64,000 nt of DNA from Streptomyces durmitorensis (GTDB lineage: Bacteria; Actinomycetota; Actinomycetes; Streptomycetales; Streptomycetaceae): positions 6,820,001 through 6,884,000 of the forward strand of contig NZ_CP097289.1 in NCBI RefSeq assembly GCF_023498005.1. Direction: 5' to 3'. The position numbers and the translations under genes were made by a program. Each line of letters opens with the position of its first letter. Position 1 is the first letter of the stretch. Shown here one piece after another: positions 51,662 to 61,583 of this stretch. Under the pieces are notes generated by a model that was not told the origin of the DNA, did no database searches, and was given only the letters and a program-made list of their open reading frames with translations.

Positions 51662-52680
51662 CACAGCCTCCGCGCGCCGGGCGGCTGCTGGTTGAAGTAA
51701 CCGCTGTTCGGCTGGACGGCGGCCGGTACGGGCGTGCGCTGGAGGATCTCCAGGACGACCGACTCGGCCGTACGCCGGTTCAACTGGGCCTGTGCCGTGG
51801 GCAGCAGCCGGTGCGCGAGCACCGCCACGGCGAGGGCCTGGACGTCGTCCGGCAGGGCGAACTCCCGGCCGCTGAGCGCCGCGGAGGCCTTGGCCGCCCG
51901 CAGCAGGTGCAGCGTCGCGCGCGGGGAGGCCCCGAGTCTCAGGTCCGGGTGGTTGCGGGTCGCCCCGACCAGTTCCACGGCGTACCGCCGGACGGCGTCG
52001 GCGACGTGGACCGTGCGGACCGCGTCGATGAGCTTCACGATGTCGTGCGCGTGCGCCACCGGCTGGAGGTCGTCGAGCGGCGAGACACCGCCGTGCACGT
52101 CCAGCATCTGCAGCTCGGCCTCCGGGTTCGGATAGCCGATCGACACGCGCGCCATGAAGCGGTCGCGCTGCGCCTCGGGCAGGGGATAGGTCCCCTCCAT
52201 CTCGACGGGGTTCTGCGTCGCCACCACCATGAAGGGGCTCGGCAGTTCATAGGTCTGCCCGTCGATGGTGACCTGACGCTCCTCCATGGACTCCAGGAGC
52301 GCGGACTGCGTCTTGGGAGACGCGCGGTTGATCTCGTCGCCGATCACGATCTGCGCGAAGATCGCGCCGGGCTTGAACTCGAAGTCCCGGCGCTGCTGGT
52401 CGAAAATGGACACACCAGTGATGTCCGACGGCAGCAGGTCAGGCGTGAACTGGATGCGCCGCACCGAGCAGTCGATGGACCGCGCCAGTGCCTTGGCGAG
52501 CATGGTCTTGCCCACGCCCGGTACATCCTCGATCAGCAAGTGCCCCTCGGCGAGGAGCACGGTCAGCGAAAGCCGTACGACCTCCGGCTTGCCCTCGATC
52601 ACACCCTCCACCGAACTGCGGACACGCTCCGCTGTGGCGGTCAGATCTGTGAGGCTCGCTCGATCGTCATAGGTCGTCAC
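51661..52680 (-). CDS. MoxR-family AAA+ ATPase
   Basis: 339 residues from GTG 52680 with GAGGAGGG 7 nt upstream; a longer frame to 52908 is shadow. Walker A is DVPGVGKTML (K58), Walker B is GDEINRASPKTQSALLESMEE with the sensor-1 VVATQNPVEMEGTYPLPEAQRDRF. MoxR ATPases act as chaperone-like motors on VWA/DUF58 partners. It leads the operon MoxR-DUF58-transglutaminase. The 224-bp upstream region to the carbonic anhydrase stop holds its promoter; I do not see a clear -35/-10 pair. Confidence 0.94.
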   Translation of the reverse strand: MTTYDDRASLTDLTATAERVRSSVEGVIEGKPEVVRLSLTVLLAEGHLLIEDVPGVGKTMLAKALARSIDCSVRRIQFTPDLLPSDITGVSIFDQQRRDFEFKPGAIFAQIVIGDEINRASPKTQSALLESMEERQVTIDGQTYELPSPFMVVATQNPVEMEGTYPLPEAQRDRFMARVSIGYPNPEAELQMLDVHGGVSPLDDLQPVAHAHDIVKLIDAVRTVHVADAVRRYAVELVGATRNHPDLRLGASPRATLHLLRAAKASAALSGREFALPDDVQALAVAVLAHRLLPTAQAQLNRRTAESVVLEILQRTPVPAAVQPNSGYFNQQPPGARRL

Positions 52681-52904
52681 CCGGCCCTCCTCGGACACGT
52701 TCTCCGGGCCGACGCTGTGTGTGCGGCCCGGCCCACCCCGAATCACGGACACCGCGCCCGAATGGTTCAGCGCGATGCCCACCCCGCATTCTTGTTGGGC
52801 ATACCGGGTTGTGTCACTCGCCCGCGGATAACTGGCGGCGATATGTCGCGCCTTACGGCCTTTTGACCGCCGAGCCGGTCCGGAAAGGTCCGGTCCGGAC
52901 CCGG

Positions 52905-53474
52905 TCACGCAGGGTCGATCTCCCGCAGCAGACCCGTGGTGACATCGAAGACGAATCCCCGCACATCGTCGGTGTGCAGAAGGAACGGCGAGGTCCGCAC
53001 GCGCTGCATCGACTGCCTTACGTCCTGATCGACGTCGCGGAAGGCCTCCACCGCCCAGGCGGGCCGCTGGCCGACCTCGAGCTCCAGCTCGTGCCGGAAC
53101 TCCTCGGTGAGGCTCTCCAGACCGCAGCTGGTGTGGTGGATCAGTACGACGCTCTTCGTGCCGAGGGCGCGCTGGCTGATCGTCAGGGAACGGATGACGT
53201 CGTCGGTGACCACGCCGCCCGCGTTGCGGATGGTGTGGCAGTCGCCCAGGTCGAGGCCGAGCGCGTCGTGGAGGTCGAGGCGGGCGTCCATGCAGGCGAC
53301 GACGGCCACGCCCAGGACGGGGCGTGCGTCCATGCCGGGGTCGGTGAAGCCGGAGGCGTACCGGTGGTTCGCCTCGACGAGACGGTCCGTGACGGTGCCG
53401 GCGGTGGCTATGTCACCGGTCGGTTCTGCGGGGACGCCGGAGGTACGGCCCGTGGGAGATGCGGAAGTCGACAT
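52905..53474 (-). CDS. Beta-class carbonic anhydrase
   Basis: 189 residues from ATG 53474. TACCGT ends 7 nt upstream, so a leaderless mRNA is likely. Zinc ligands are C61 (ACMDAR with D63, R65 dyad), H114 and C117 (HHTSCG). It hydrates CO2 to bicarbonate. It is a short beta-CA with the D-R dyad intact. It is between the MoxR operon and the divergent dcw cluster; no carboxylase is adjacent, so it probably serves general bicarbonate supply. Confidence 0.94.
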   Translation of the reverse strand: MSTSASPTGRTSGVPAEPTGDIATAGTVTDRLVEANHRYASGFTDPGMDARPVLGVAVVACMDARLDLHDALGLDLGDCHTIRNAGGVVTDDVIRSLTISQRALGTKSVVLIHHTSCGLESLTEEFRHELELEVGQRPAWAVEAFRDVDQDVRQSMQRVRTSPFLLHTDDVRGFVFDVTTGLLREIDPA

Positions 53475-53649
53475 GACTATGACGGTAGTCGGCACTGATC
53501 GCTCAGGCCCGCTGTGAGAAGGGACAAAGAACGTCAATGACTCTTGTTGTGAGGCAACCCACAGGAGTGGCCCGCGTGCGGCCGAACGGGTGACGGAGCC
53601 CGATCCGCGGCTCCCGTGACGACCCGTCCGCGACGCGCAGGCCAGTTGA

Positions 53650-53677
53650 TTGACCGGGCGACACGGTGGACTAAAGT
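53650..53677 (+). promoter_or_regulatory. Predicted dcw-cluster promoter
   Basis: TTGACC at 53650-53655, a 16-nt spacer, TAAAGT at 53672-53677. Confidence 0.6.
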
Positions 53678-53725
53678 GACGCGAAGTGGGAGCCGTGACC
53701 CTGCTCCCCGCTGGACTGTTCACCC

Positions 53726-53744
53726 GGGGATTCCCTGAATCCCC
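53726..53744 (+). other. Leader hairpin upstream of rsmH
   Basis: GGGGATTC and GAATCCCC around a 3-nt loop in the long 5' leader. It could be a terminator, attenuator or processing site; no U tract follows. Confidence 0.4.
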
Positions 53745-53894
53745 CCACGTGCGCGGCGCGTACGTACGGCTCGGCCTCCTCCCGCTCCCGGTCGGCTGAC
53801 GCCACTTCCCCGGCGCCAGCAGGCCGTTCCCCTTCCCGAGCGGGCGGGGACCCGGCCGTGCGCACGATCACCGCGCCGGATCTGAGAGGGCCCT

Positions 53895-54851
53895 TTGAGC
53901 CAGACCCGACACGTCCCGGTGATGCTCCAGCGATGCCTGGACCTGTTGGCCCCCGCGCTGGCCCAGCCGGGCGCGGTCGTCGTCGACTGCACCCTCGGGC
54001 TCGGCGGCCACAGCGAGGCGCTCCTGTCCACCTTCCCGTCGGCCCGCCTCATCGGCCTGGACCGCGACAAGGAAGCGCTGCGGCTCTCCGGGGAGCGGCT
54101 CGCCCCCTTCGGCGACCGGGCCGAACTGGTCCACGCGGTCTACGACGAACTGCCCGACGTGCTCGACCGGCTCGGCATCGCGAAGGTCCAGGGCGTCCTG
54201 TTCGACCTCGGCGTCTCCTCCATGCAACTCGACGAGGCGGACCGAGGGTTCGCCTACGCGCAGGACGCGCCCCTGGACATGCGCATGGACCAGACGACCG
54301 GCATGAGCGCCGCCGAGGTCCTCAACACGTACGCACCGGGCGAACTGGTGCGGATCCTGCGCCAGTACGGCGAGGAGAAGCAGGCCAAGCGGATCGTGAG
54401 CGCGGTCGTCCGCGAGCGCGAGAAGGAGCCGTTCAGCAACAGCGCGCGGCTCGTCGAGCTGATCCGTGACTCCCTGCCGCAGGCCGCCAAGCGCACCGGA
54501 GGAAACCCCGCCAAGCGCACCTTCCAGGCCCTGCGCATCGAGGTCAACGGCGAGCTGAGCGTCCTGGAGGCGGCCATCCCGGCGGCCGTGAAGACGCTCG
54601 CCGTCGGCGGCCGCATCGCCGTCCTCTCGTACCACTCGCTGGAGGACCGCCTGGTCAAGCAGGTCTTCGCGGCCGGCGCCGCGACGACAGCGCCGCCCGG
54701 CCTGCCCGTCGTCCCCGAGCGCTACCAGCCCCGGCTCAAGCTGCTCACGCGCGGCGCGGAACTGCCCACCGAGGAAGAAGTCGCCGAGAACCGCCGGGCC
54801 GCCCCGGCACGGCTGCGGGGTGCGCAGCGCATCCGCGAGGAGACTCTGTGA
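53895..54851 (+). CDS. rsmH: 16S rRNA (cytosine1402-N4)-methyltransferase
   Basis: 318 residues from TTG 53895 with GAGAGGG 6 nt upstream. [13 protein letters not shown] and [17 protein letters not shown] (SAM motif I, about residues 29-45) are RsmH/MraW signatures, followed by [31 protein letters not shown] and the C-terminal ISYHSLED-like block ([13 protein letters not shown]). It methylates C1402 at the ribosomal P site. First gene of the dcw operon, 48 bp before ftsL. Confidence 0.96.
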   Translation: MSQTRHVPVMLQRCLDLLAPALAQPGAVVVDCTLGLGGHSEALLSTFPSARLIGLDRDKEALRLSGERLAPFGDRAELVHAVYDELPDVLDRLGIAKVQGVLFDLGVSSMQLDEADRGFAYAQDAPLDMRMDQTTGMSAAEVLNTYAPGELVRILRQYGEEKQAKRIVSAVVREREKEPFSNSARLVELIRDSLPQAAKRTGGNPAKRTFQALRIEVNGELSVLEAAIPAAVKTLAVGGRIAVLSYHSLEDRLVKQVFAAGAATTAPPGLPVVPERYQPRLKLLTRGAELPTEEEVAENRRAAPARLRGAQRIREETL

Positions 54852-54899
54852 AGTGCTCCCGCCAGGAGGACGTGTGAACGGCGTCCCTGAGGAGGCCCC

Positions 54900-55457
54900 A
54901 TGAGCAAGAAGCCCGAGCTGCGCGGGAGGGCCGCCAGGCTCGCGCGGCTCCTTCCGTCGGGGCCGAGCCAGGCCGCGCGCACGCCTTTCGTGCTGCTGGT
55001 CGTGCTGCTGCTCGGCGGCGGCCTGATCACCCTGCTCATCCTGAACTCCTCGCTCAACGAAGGCTCGTTCCAGCTGAGCGAGCTCAAGAAGGAGACGACG
55101 GAGCTCACCGACCAGGAGCAGGAGCTCCAGCGGGACGTGGACGCCTACGCCGCTCCCGACGCCCTCCAGCGCCGCGCCCGCGAGCTCGGCATGGTGCCGG
55201 GCGGCGACCCGGCCTTCCTGAACCCGGACGGCACCGTGCGCGGCGTTCCCGGCGCCGCCGAGCAGTCCGCGCTGCAGACCGACCCGCGCCCGCAGGAGGT
55301 CGCGTCCCCGGCGCCCTCGGTCTCGATCCCGGTGTCGCCCCCGCCCTCGGCGCCGCAGGCGTCCCCGGCGCCCGCCGCCACACCCGCCGTTCCCTCAGAA
55401 GCCCCGCCCACGCCCATCCCCTCCGCGAAGCCCGGCCCCACGACCTCCGGCAGGTGA
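54900..55457 (+). CDS. ftsL: FtsL-like divisome protein
   Basis: 185 residues, ATG with GAGGAGG upstream. A basic cytoplasmic N-terminus (about 1-30) is followed by one TM helix (FVLLVVLLLGGGLITLLIL, about 30-49) and a coiled coil (LSELKKETTELTDQEQELQRDVDAYAAP). The last 75 residues are Pro/Ala/Ser-rich and disordered. Actinobacterial FtsL works with FtsB/DivIC and FtsQ in activating FtsWI. Assigned by topology and dcw position rather than by strong sequence identity. 5 bp before ftsI. Confidence 0.9.
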   Translation: MSKKPELRGRAARLARLLPSGPSQAARTPFVLLVVLLLGGGLITLLILNSSLNEGSFQLSELKKETTELTDQEQELQRDVDAYAAPDALQRRARELGMVPGGDPAFLNPDGTVRGVPGAAEQSALQTDPRPQEVASPAPSVSIPVSPPPSAPQASPAPAATPAVPSEAPPTPIPSAKPGPTTSGR

Positions 55458-55462
55458 CGTAA

Positions 55463-57424
55463 GTGACGGACCGCCAACCCCCGCGACGCAGGGTCCCGGG
55501 CCCCGCGCGGCCCTCGCGCCCCGCACGCCCCGGCCAGCAGCGCCGTCCGGGAGCGGGAGCCCGCCCCGCCGCCCGCCGCCCGCGACCCGCCGCGTCCAAG
55601 GCCCGCACCATCCGGCTCGGCAGCCCGCGGCCCCGCCTTCGCATGGTGAGCCTCGGTCTGACCCTGGTGATGCTGGCCTTTGTCGTACGCCTCCTCCAGG
55701 TGCAGGCGGTCGACGCGAGCGTGTACACCGCCAAGGCCGAGAAGAACCGCTACTTCAGCCACATCCTGGCCGCCGAGCGCGGCGGCATCACCGACCGCAG
55801 CGGCGTCGAGCTGGCCGCCAGCGTGGACGCGTACGACATCACGGCCGACCCCACGATGTTCACGGCGAAGGAGATGGGCATCAAGGACGCGCCCGAACAG
55901 GCCGCGGCCCTCCTCGCCCCGATCCTCGACAAGGACGTCGACCGGCTCACCGAGCAGCTCAAGACCCCCAAGACGCGCTACGTCCTGCTCGCCCGCCGGC
56001 AGACCCCGCAGGTCTGGAAGCAGATCAAGGACCTGCGCGGCGCGCTGGCCGACAAGGAGCGCGCCGACAAGGGGAGCGCCAACGTCCTCGCGGGGATCTT
56101 CCAGGACCCCAGCAGCAAGCGCGTGTACCCGAACGACACCCTGGCCGCCGGGATACTGGGCTGGGTCAACGCCGAGGGCAAGGGTGCGGGCGGCCTGGAG
56201 CAGCAGCTCGACAAGGAGCTCGCGGGCAAGGACGGCAAGATCAGGTATGCCCAGTCCGGCGGCCATCAGGTGCCGACCGCGGGCAGCACGGAGACACCCG
56301 CCGTGCCCGGCTCGGACGTCGAGCTCACCATCGACCGCGACATCCAGTGGGCCGCGCAGAACGCGATCACCGAGCAGGTGGAGAAGTCCAAGGCGGACCG
56401 CGGCTACGTGATAGTGCAGGACAACAAGACCGGCGAGATCCTCGCGATGGCCAACGCCCCAGGCTTCGACCCGAACGACCTCTCGCAGGCCGACGGCACG
56501 GCCCTTGGCAACGCGTCGCTCCAGGACGCGTTCGAGCCGGGCTCGACCGCCAAGATCATGTCCATGGCCGCCGTCCTGGAGGAGAAGGCGGCCACGCCCG
56601 GCACGCACGTGACGGTCCCCAACCGGCTGCACCGCGGCGACCGGCTCTTCCAGGACGACATCGACCACCCGACCTGGCACCTCACGCTCAACGGCGTGCT
56701 CGCCAAGTCCAGCAACATCGGCACGATCCTGGCCACCGGCGAGCTGGGCAAGACCCAGAAGGAAGCCAACCGGTCGCTCTACTCGTACCTGCGGAAGTTC
56801 GGCATCGGCAAGAGGACCGGACTCGGCTTCCCCGGCGAGACGGACGGCATCTTCGCGCCCGCCGACAAGTGGTCCACCTCGCAGCAGTACACGATCCCGT
56901 TCGGCCAGGGATTCTCGATCAACGCGATGCAGGCGGCCTCCGTCTACTCGACCATCGCCAACGACGGCGTACGCATCGAGCCCACGCTGGTGCGCGGCAC
57001 GAAGGGGCCCGACGGCCGCTTCACGCCCGCACCCAAGCCCAAGAAGACCCGGGTGGTGAGCGCGAAGACCGCCAGGACGGTGTCGCAGATGCTCGAGTCC
57101 GTCATCGACGACGAAGAGGGCACGGGCACCAAGGCCCGCATCCCCGGCTACCGGGTCGCGGGCAAGACGGGTACGGCCAACCGGGTCGACCCCGAGACCG
57201 GCAGGTACAAGGGCTACACCTCGTCGTTCGCCGGATTCGCGCCCGCCGACAAGCCGCGCGTCACCGTCTACTGCGCGATCCAGAACGCCACCAAGGGCAG
57301 CTACTTCGGCGGCCAGATCTGCGGCCCCATCTACAAGGAAGTCATGCAGTTCGCCCTCAAGACGCTCCAGGTCCCGCCCACAGGCAAGGGCGCGGCCAGG
57401 CTCCCCGTCACCTTCGAACCCTGA
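55463..57424 (+). CDS. ftsI: Division-specific penicillin-binding protein (class B PBP)
   Basis: 653 residues from GTG 55463. A long Arg/Pro/Ala-rich disordered cytoplasmic N-terminus (1-55), TM about 62-80, the PBP dimerisation domain (ERGGITDRSGVELAAS), and the transpeptidase domain with S361-TAK364, S416-S417-N418 and K568-TGT. It crosslinks septal peptidoglycan and is partner of FtsW. The unusually basic, Pro/Arg-rich N-terminus is common in Streptomyces FtsI. Confidence 0.96.
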   Translation: MTDRQPPRRRVPGPARPSRPARPGQQRRPGAGARPAARRPRPAASKARTIRLGSPRPRLRMVSLGLTLVMLAFVVRLLQVQAVDASVYTAKAEKNRYFSHILAAERGGITDRSGVELAASVDAYDITADPTMFTAKEMGIKDAPEQAAALLAPILDKDVDRLTEQLKTPKTRYVLLARRQTPQVWKQIKDLRGALADKERADKGSANVLAGIFQDPSSKRVYPNDTLAAGILGWVNAEGKGAGGLEQQLDKELAGKDGKIRYAQSGGHQVPTAGSTETPAVPGSDVELTIDRDIQWAAQNAITEQVEKSKADRGYVIVQDNKTGEILAMANAPGFDPNDLSQADGTALGNASLQDAFEPGSTAKIMSMAAVLEEKAATPGTHVTVPNRLHRGDRLFQDDIDHPTWHLTLNGVLAKSSNIGTILATGELGKTQKEANRSLYSYLRKFGIGKRTGLGFPGETDGIFAPADKWSTSQQYTIPFGQGFSINAMQAASVYSTIANDGVRIEPTLVRGTKGPDGRFTPAPKPKKTRVVSAKTARTVSQMLESVIDDEEGTGTKARIPGYRVAGKTGTANRVDPETGRYKGYTSSFAGFAPADKPRVTVYCAIQNATKGSYFGGQICGPIYKEVMQFALKTLQVPPTGKGAARLPVTFEP

Positions 57425-57443
57425 GCCCTACCAGGACAAACCC

Positions 57444-59096
57444 GTGACAACGATCACCCCGCGGCCGGGGAACCAGCCCCCGCCACACCGCCCGCTTCGC
57501 CCAACAGCCGGTGCGCCCGGTACGCTCACCGCCGTGCCACACGCCGATCAGTCCCAAACCACCCAGAAGGGCGTTCCCGTGACATATCCGGGACCGCCGC
57601 GGCCGGTCCAGGTCTCCGCGACGCCGCTCGCCAGGATCGCCGATCAGCTGGGCGTCGCCGCCCCGGGCACGGGGGAGGTCAGCGGCATCACGCACGACTC
57701 CCGCGCGGTCCGGCCCGGCGACATCTACGCCGCGCTGCCCGGCGCCCGGCTGCACGGCGCCGACTTCGTCGCCCAGGCCGCCGACCTCGGCGCCGCCGCG
57801 ATCCTCACCGACCCGACGGGCGCCGAGCGCGCGGCCGTCACGGGTCTGCCGGTCCTGGTCGTCGCCGACCCGCGCGGCTCCATGGGGGAGCTCGCGGCCA
57901 CGGTGTACGGCCATCCGGGGCGCGATCTGCTCCAGATCGGCATCACCGGTACGTCCGGCAAGACCACGACGGCCTACCTCGTCGAGGGTGGCCTCAAGGG
58001 CGTGAAGTCGACCGGCCTCATCGGCACGGTCGAGATGCGCATCGGCGACGAGCGGATCAAGTCCGAACGCACGACCCCCGAGGCGACCGACCTCCAGGCG
58101 CTGTTCGCGGTGATGCGCGAGCGCGGCGTCGAGGCCGTCGCCATGGAGGTCTCCTCCCACGCCCTCGTGCTCGGCCGGGTGGACGGCTGCGTCTTCGACG
58201 TCGCCGTCTTCAACAACCTCAGCCCGGAGCACATGGAGTTCCACTCCGACATGGAGGACTACTTCCAGGCCAAGGCGCAGCTGTTCACCAAACAGCGCTC
58301 CCGGGTCGGAGTGGTCAACTTCGACGACGAGTACGGACGCCGGCTCATCACCGAGTCCGAGGTCCCCGTCACCACCTTCTCCGCCGAGGGCCACCCCGAC
58401 GCCGACTGGCGCGCGGACGACGTCGAGGTCACGCCGTTCGACTCCACGTTCGTCGTCCTCGGCCCGAACGGGGAGCGGATCACCGCGAAGTCCCCGCTGG
58501 CCGGGCCGTTCAACGTCGCCAACACGCTCTCCGCGATCGTCTCGCTCGCCGTCGCCGGGATCGACCCCCAGCAGGCCGCCGACGGCGTCGCGGCGGTGCC
58601 GGGCGTCCCCGGCCGCCTGGAGCGCATCGACGCGGGCCAGCCCTACCTCGCGGTCGTCGACTACGCCCACAAGACGGACGCCGTCGAATCGGTCCTGCGC
58701 GCCCTGCGCAAGGTCACCGAGAACAAGCTGCACATCGTCCTCGGCTGCGGCGGCGACCGGGACAAGACCAAGCGGATGCCGATGGGCGCCGCTGCGGCCA
58801 GGCTCGCCGACACCGCCGTGCTGACCGCCGACAACCCCCGCGGCGAGGACCCCTTGGCGATCCTGGCCACGATGCTCGCGGGCGCCGCCGACGTGCCGTC
58901 CCACGAGCGCGGCGATGTCGCCGTGTTCGAGGACCGTGCCGCCGCCATCCGCGCCGCCGTCGCCCGGGCCCAGCCGGGCGACACGGTGCTCGTCGCGGGC
59001 AAGGGCCACGAGCAGGGGCAGGACATCGCCGGGGTGGTGCGCCCCTTCGACGACCGCCAGGTACTTCGCGAAGCTATCCAGCAAACCCAGGGATGA
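57444..59096 (+). CDS. murE: UDP-MurNAc-L-Ala-D-Glu:LL-diaminopimelate ligase
   Basis: 550 residues from GTG 57444; a later GTG (57580) would remove a Pro-rich 45-residue extension that I recall in Streptomyces orthologues. The P-loop is GITGTSGKTTTAY (168-175), with MEVSSHALVLGRVDG and the specificity motif TADNPRGEDPL; DNPR marks diaminopimelate rather than lysine enzymes, consistent with LL-DAP walls. It adds the third residue of the stem peptide, in the cytoplasm. It is 19 bp after ftsI. Confidence 0.95.
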   Translation: MTTITPRPGNQPPPHRPLRPTAGAPGTLTAVPHADQSQTTQKGVPVTYPGPPRPVQVSATPLARIADQLGVAAPGTGEVSGITHDSRAVRPGDIYAALPGARLHGADFVAQAADLGAAAILTDPTGAERAAVTGLPVLVVADPRGSMGELAATVYGHPGRDLLQIGITGTSGKTTTAYLVEGGLKGVKSTGLIGTVEMRIGDERIKSERTTPEATDLQALFAVMRERGVEAVAMEVSSHALVLGRVDGCVFDVAVFNNLSPEHMEFHSDMEDYFQAKAQLFTKQRSRVGVVNFDDEYGRRLITESEVPVTTFSAEGHPDADWRADDVEVTPFDSTFVVLGPNGERITAKSPLAGPFNVANTLSAIVSLAVAGIDPQQAADGVAAVPGVPGRLERIDAGQPYLAVVDYAHKTDAVESVLRALRKVTENKLHIVLGCGGDRDKTKRMPMGAAAARLADTAVLTADNPRGEDPLAILATMLAGAADVPSHERGDVAVFEDRAAAIRAAVARAQPGDTVLVAGKGHEQGQDIAGVVRPFDDRQVLREAIQQTQG

Positions 59097-59100
59097 ATCT

Positions 59101-60516
59101 GTGATCGCCCTCTCCCTCGCCGAGATCGCCACTGTCGTCGGCGGGCAGACGTACGACATACCGGATCCGTCCGTCCAGGTCACCGGACCGGTCGTCAGGG
59201 ACTCCCGTGAAGTGGAGCCCGGCAGCCTCTTCGTCGCCTTCGTCGGCGAGCGCGCCGACGGCCACGACTACGCGTCCGCGGTGGTCGAAGCGGGCGCCGC
59301 CGCCGTCCTGGCCTCGCGCCCCGTCGGCGTACCGGCCATCGTCGTCGACGACGTGCAGGCGGCGCTCGGCGCCCTTGCGCGGCACGTCGTGGAGCGGCTC
59401 GGCGCGACGCTCGTCGCGCTCACCGGCTCCGTCGGCAAGACCAGCTCCAAGGACCTGCTCGCCCAGGTCCTGCGGAGCAAGGCGCCCACGGTCTTCACGC
59501 CGGGCTCGCTCAACAACGAGATCGGCCTGCCGCTCACCGCCCTCAGCGCCACCGACGAGACGCGGTTCCTCGTCCTGGAGATGGGCGCGCGCGGCATCGG
59601 CCACATCCGCTACCTCACCGGCCTCACCCCGCCGAAGATCGGCCTCGTGCTCAACGTCGGAACCGCCCACATCGGTGAGTTCGGCGGACGCGAGCAGATC
59701 GCACAGGCGAAGGGTGAACTCGTCGAGAGCCTCCCCGCCGACGGCACCGCCGTCCTGAACGCCGACGACCGGCTGGTGCGCGCCATGGCTTCGCGCACGA
59801 AGGCGCGCGTCCTGCTCTTCGGGGAGTCCGCCGACGCCGACGTACGTGCCGAGAATGTCCGGCTCACGGAGATCGGACAGCCTGCCTTTACGCTGCACAC
59901 ACCCTCCGGGTGCAGCGACGTGACCTTGCGGCTGTACGGTGAGCACCACGTGTCGAACGCGCTTGCCGCGGCCGCCGTCGCCCATGAGCTGGGCATGTCC
60001 GCAGACGAGATCGCCCGCGCGCTCTCCGATGCGGGCACGCTGTCCCGCTGGCGGATGGAGGTCACCGAGCGCCCGGACGGCGTGACGGTCGTCAACGACG
60101 CCTACAACGCGAACCCCGAGTCCATGCGAGCCGCCCTGCGCGCGCTCGCGTCCATGGGCAAGGGACGTCGTACGTGGGCGGTGCTCGGTCACATGGCCGA
60201 GCTCGGTGACGAGGGGCTCGCCGAACACGACGCGGTCGGACGGCTCGCTGTCCGACTGAACGTGAGCAAGCTCGTGGCAGTCGGGGGCAGGGAAGCGTCC
60301 TGGCTCCAACTGGGCGCATACAACGAGGGTTCGTGGGGTGAGGAGTCGGTGCACGTGTCCGACGCACAGGCGGCGATCGACCTGCTGCGCAGCGAGCTGC
60401 GCCCGGGAGACGTCGTGCTGGTGAAGGCTTCCAGATCGGTCGGTCTCGAGCGGGTCGCCACGGCGCTGCTCGATGACTCCGCGTCGTCGTCCGAGGGGCA
60501 GGTCGCCGGCCGATGA
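59101..60516 (+). CDS. murF: UDP-MurNAc-tripeptide:D-Ala-D-Ala ligase
   Basis: 471 residues from GTG 59101, 4 nt after the murE stop. The P-loop [16 protein letters not shown] has Ser-Val in place of the more usual Thr-Asn/Gly. [34 protein letters not shown] and [17 protein letters not shown] are MurF blocks. It attaches D-Ala-D-Ala to complete the pentapeptide. Its stop overlaps the mraY start (ATGA). Confidence 0.95.
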   Translation: MIALSLAEIATVVGGQTYDIPDPSVQVTGPVVRDSREVEPGSLFVAFVGERADGHDYASAVVEAGAAAVLASRPVGVPAIVVDDVQAALGALARHVVERLGATLVALTGSVGKTSSKDLLAQVLRSKAPTVFTPGSLNNEIGLPLTALSATDETRFLVLEMGARGIGHIRYLTGLTPPKIGLVLNVGTAHIGEFGGREQIAQAKGELVESLPADGTAVLNADDRLVRAMASRTKARVLLFGESADADVRAENVRLTEIGQPAFTLHTPSGCSDVTLRLYGEHHVSNALAAAAVAHELGMSADEIARALSDAGTLSRWRMEVTERPDGVTVVNDAYNANPESMRAALRALASMGKGRRTWAVLGHMAELGDEGLAEHDAVGRLAVRLNVSKLVAVGGREASWLQLGAYNEGSWGEESVHVSDAQAAIDLLRSELRPGDVVLVKASRSVGLERVATALLDDSASSSEGQVAGR

Positions 60517-61583
60517 GGCAGATCCTCTTCGCGGGTGTGATCGGGCTCTTCCTGACCCTGGTCGGAACCCCGCTCCTTATCAAGTTCCTGGCCCGCAAGG
60601 GCTATGGCCAGTTCATCCGGGACGACGGCCCGCGCGAGCACCACAGCAAGCGCGGTACGCCGACCATGGGTGGCATCGCCTTCATCCTCGCCACGCTCAT
60701 CGCGTACTTCCTCACGAAGATCATCACGGGGACGGAGACCACGCTCTCCGGTCTCCTCGTGCTCTTCCTGATGGCGGGCATGGGCCTCGTCGGGTTCCTC
60801 GACGACTACATCAAGATCGTCAAGCAGCGCTCGCTCGGCCTGCGCGCCAAGGCGAAGATGGCGGGCCAGCTGATCGTCGGCATCGGCTTCGCCGTGCTCG
60901 CGCTGAACTGGCCGGACAGCCGCAACCAGACCCCGGCCTCCACCAAGCTGTCGTTCGTCACGGACTTCGGCTGGTCGATCGGCCCGGTGCTCTTCGTGGT
61001 CTGGGCGCTGTTCATGATCCTTGCGATGTCGAACGGCGTGAACCTCACCGACGGCCTCGACGGCCTGGCCACCGGCGCCTCCGTGATGGTCTTCGGCGCG
61101 TACACCTTCATCGGTGTCTGGCAGTACCAGGAGTCCTGCGCCAACGCCGTCACGCTGACCAACCCGCAGGCGTGTTTCGAGGTCAGAGACCCACTCGACC
61201 TGGCCGTGGTGGCCTCCGCGCTGATGGGCGCCTGCTTCGGCTTCCTGTGGTGGAACACCTCGCCCGCCAAGATCTTCATGGGTGACACCGGCTCGCTGGC
61301 CCTCGGCGGCGCGCTCGCCGGACTCGCGATCTGCTCCCGCACGGAGCTGCTCATCGCGCTCCTCGGCGGCCTGTTCGTCCTGATCACCATGTCCGTCGTG
61401 ATCCAGGTCGGCTCCTTCAAGATGACCGGCAAGCGGGTCTTCAAGATGGCGCCACTTCAGCACCACTTCGAACTCAAGGGGTGGTCCGAAGTCCTTGTGG
61501 TGGTCCGCTTCTGGATCATCCAGGGCATGTGCGTGATCGTCGGACTCGGCCTCTTCTACGCAGGATGGGCAGCCAAGAAGTGA
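60513..61583 (+). CDS. mraY: Phospho-MurNAc-pentapeptide translocase
   Basis: 356 residues, about ten TM helices. [22 protein letters not shown] carries the DDxxK motif, [12 protein letters not shown] and [13 protein letters not shown] are the conserved catalytic loops, and [10 protein letters not shown] is near the end. It moves phospho-MurNAc-pentapeptide to undecaprenyl phosphate, making lipid I. The ATG overlaps the murF stop by 4 nt. Length and sequence are normal for Streptomyces. Confidence 0.97.
   Translation: MRQILFAGVIGLFLTLVGTPLLIKFLARKGYGQFIRDDGPREHHSKRGTPTMGGIAFILATLIAYFLTKIITGTETTLSGLLVLFLMAGMGLVGFLDDYIKIVKQRSLGLRAKAKMAGQLIVGIGFAVLALNWPDSRNQTPASTKLSFVTDFGWSIGPVLFVVWALFMILAMSNGVNLTDGLDGLATGASVMVFGAYTFIGVWQYQESCANAVTLTNPQACFEVRDPLDLAVVASALMGACFGFLWWNTSPAKIFMGDTGSLALGGALAGLAICSRTELLIALLGGLFVLITMSVVIQVGSFKMTGKRVFKMAPLQHHFELKGWSEVLVVVRFWIIQGMCVIVGLGLFYAGWAAKK

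Larger units (their letters stand above)
53475..53894 (+). other. 420-bp region with dcw promoter and long rsmH leader
   Basis: Divergent between carbonic anhydrase and rsmH. A promoter sits at 53650-53677, leaving a leader of about 210 nt to rsmH. That leader contains an 8-bp hairpin (ggggattc-cct-gaatcccc, 53726-53744). No mraZ gene and no obvious TGGG-repeat MraZ box are present. I see no other ORF. Confidence 0.65.
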
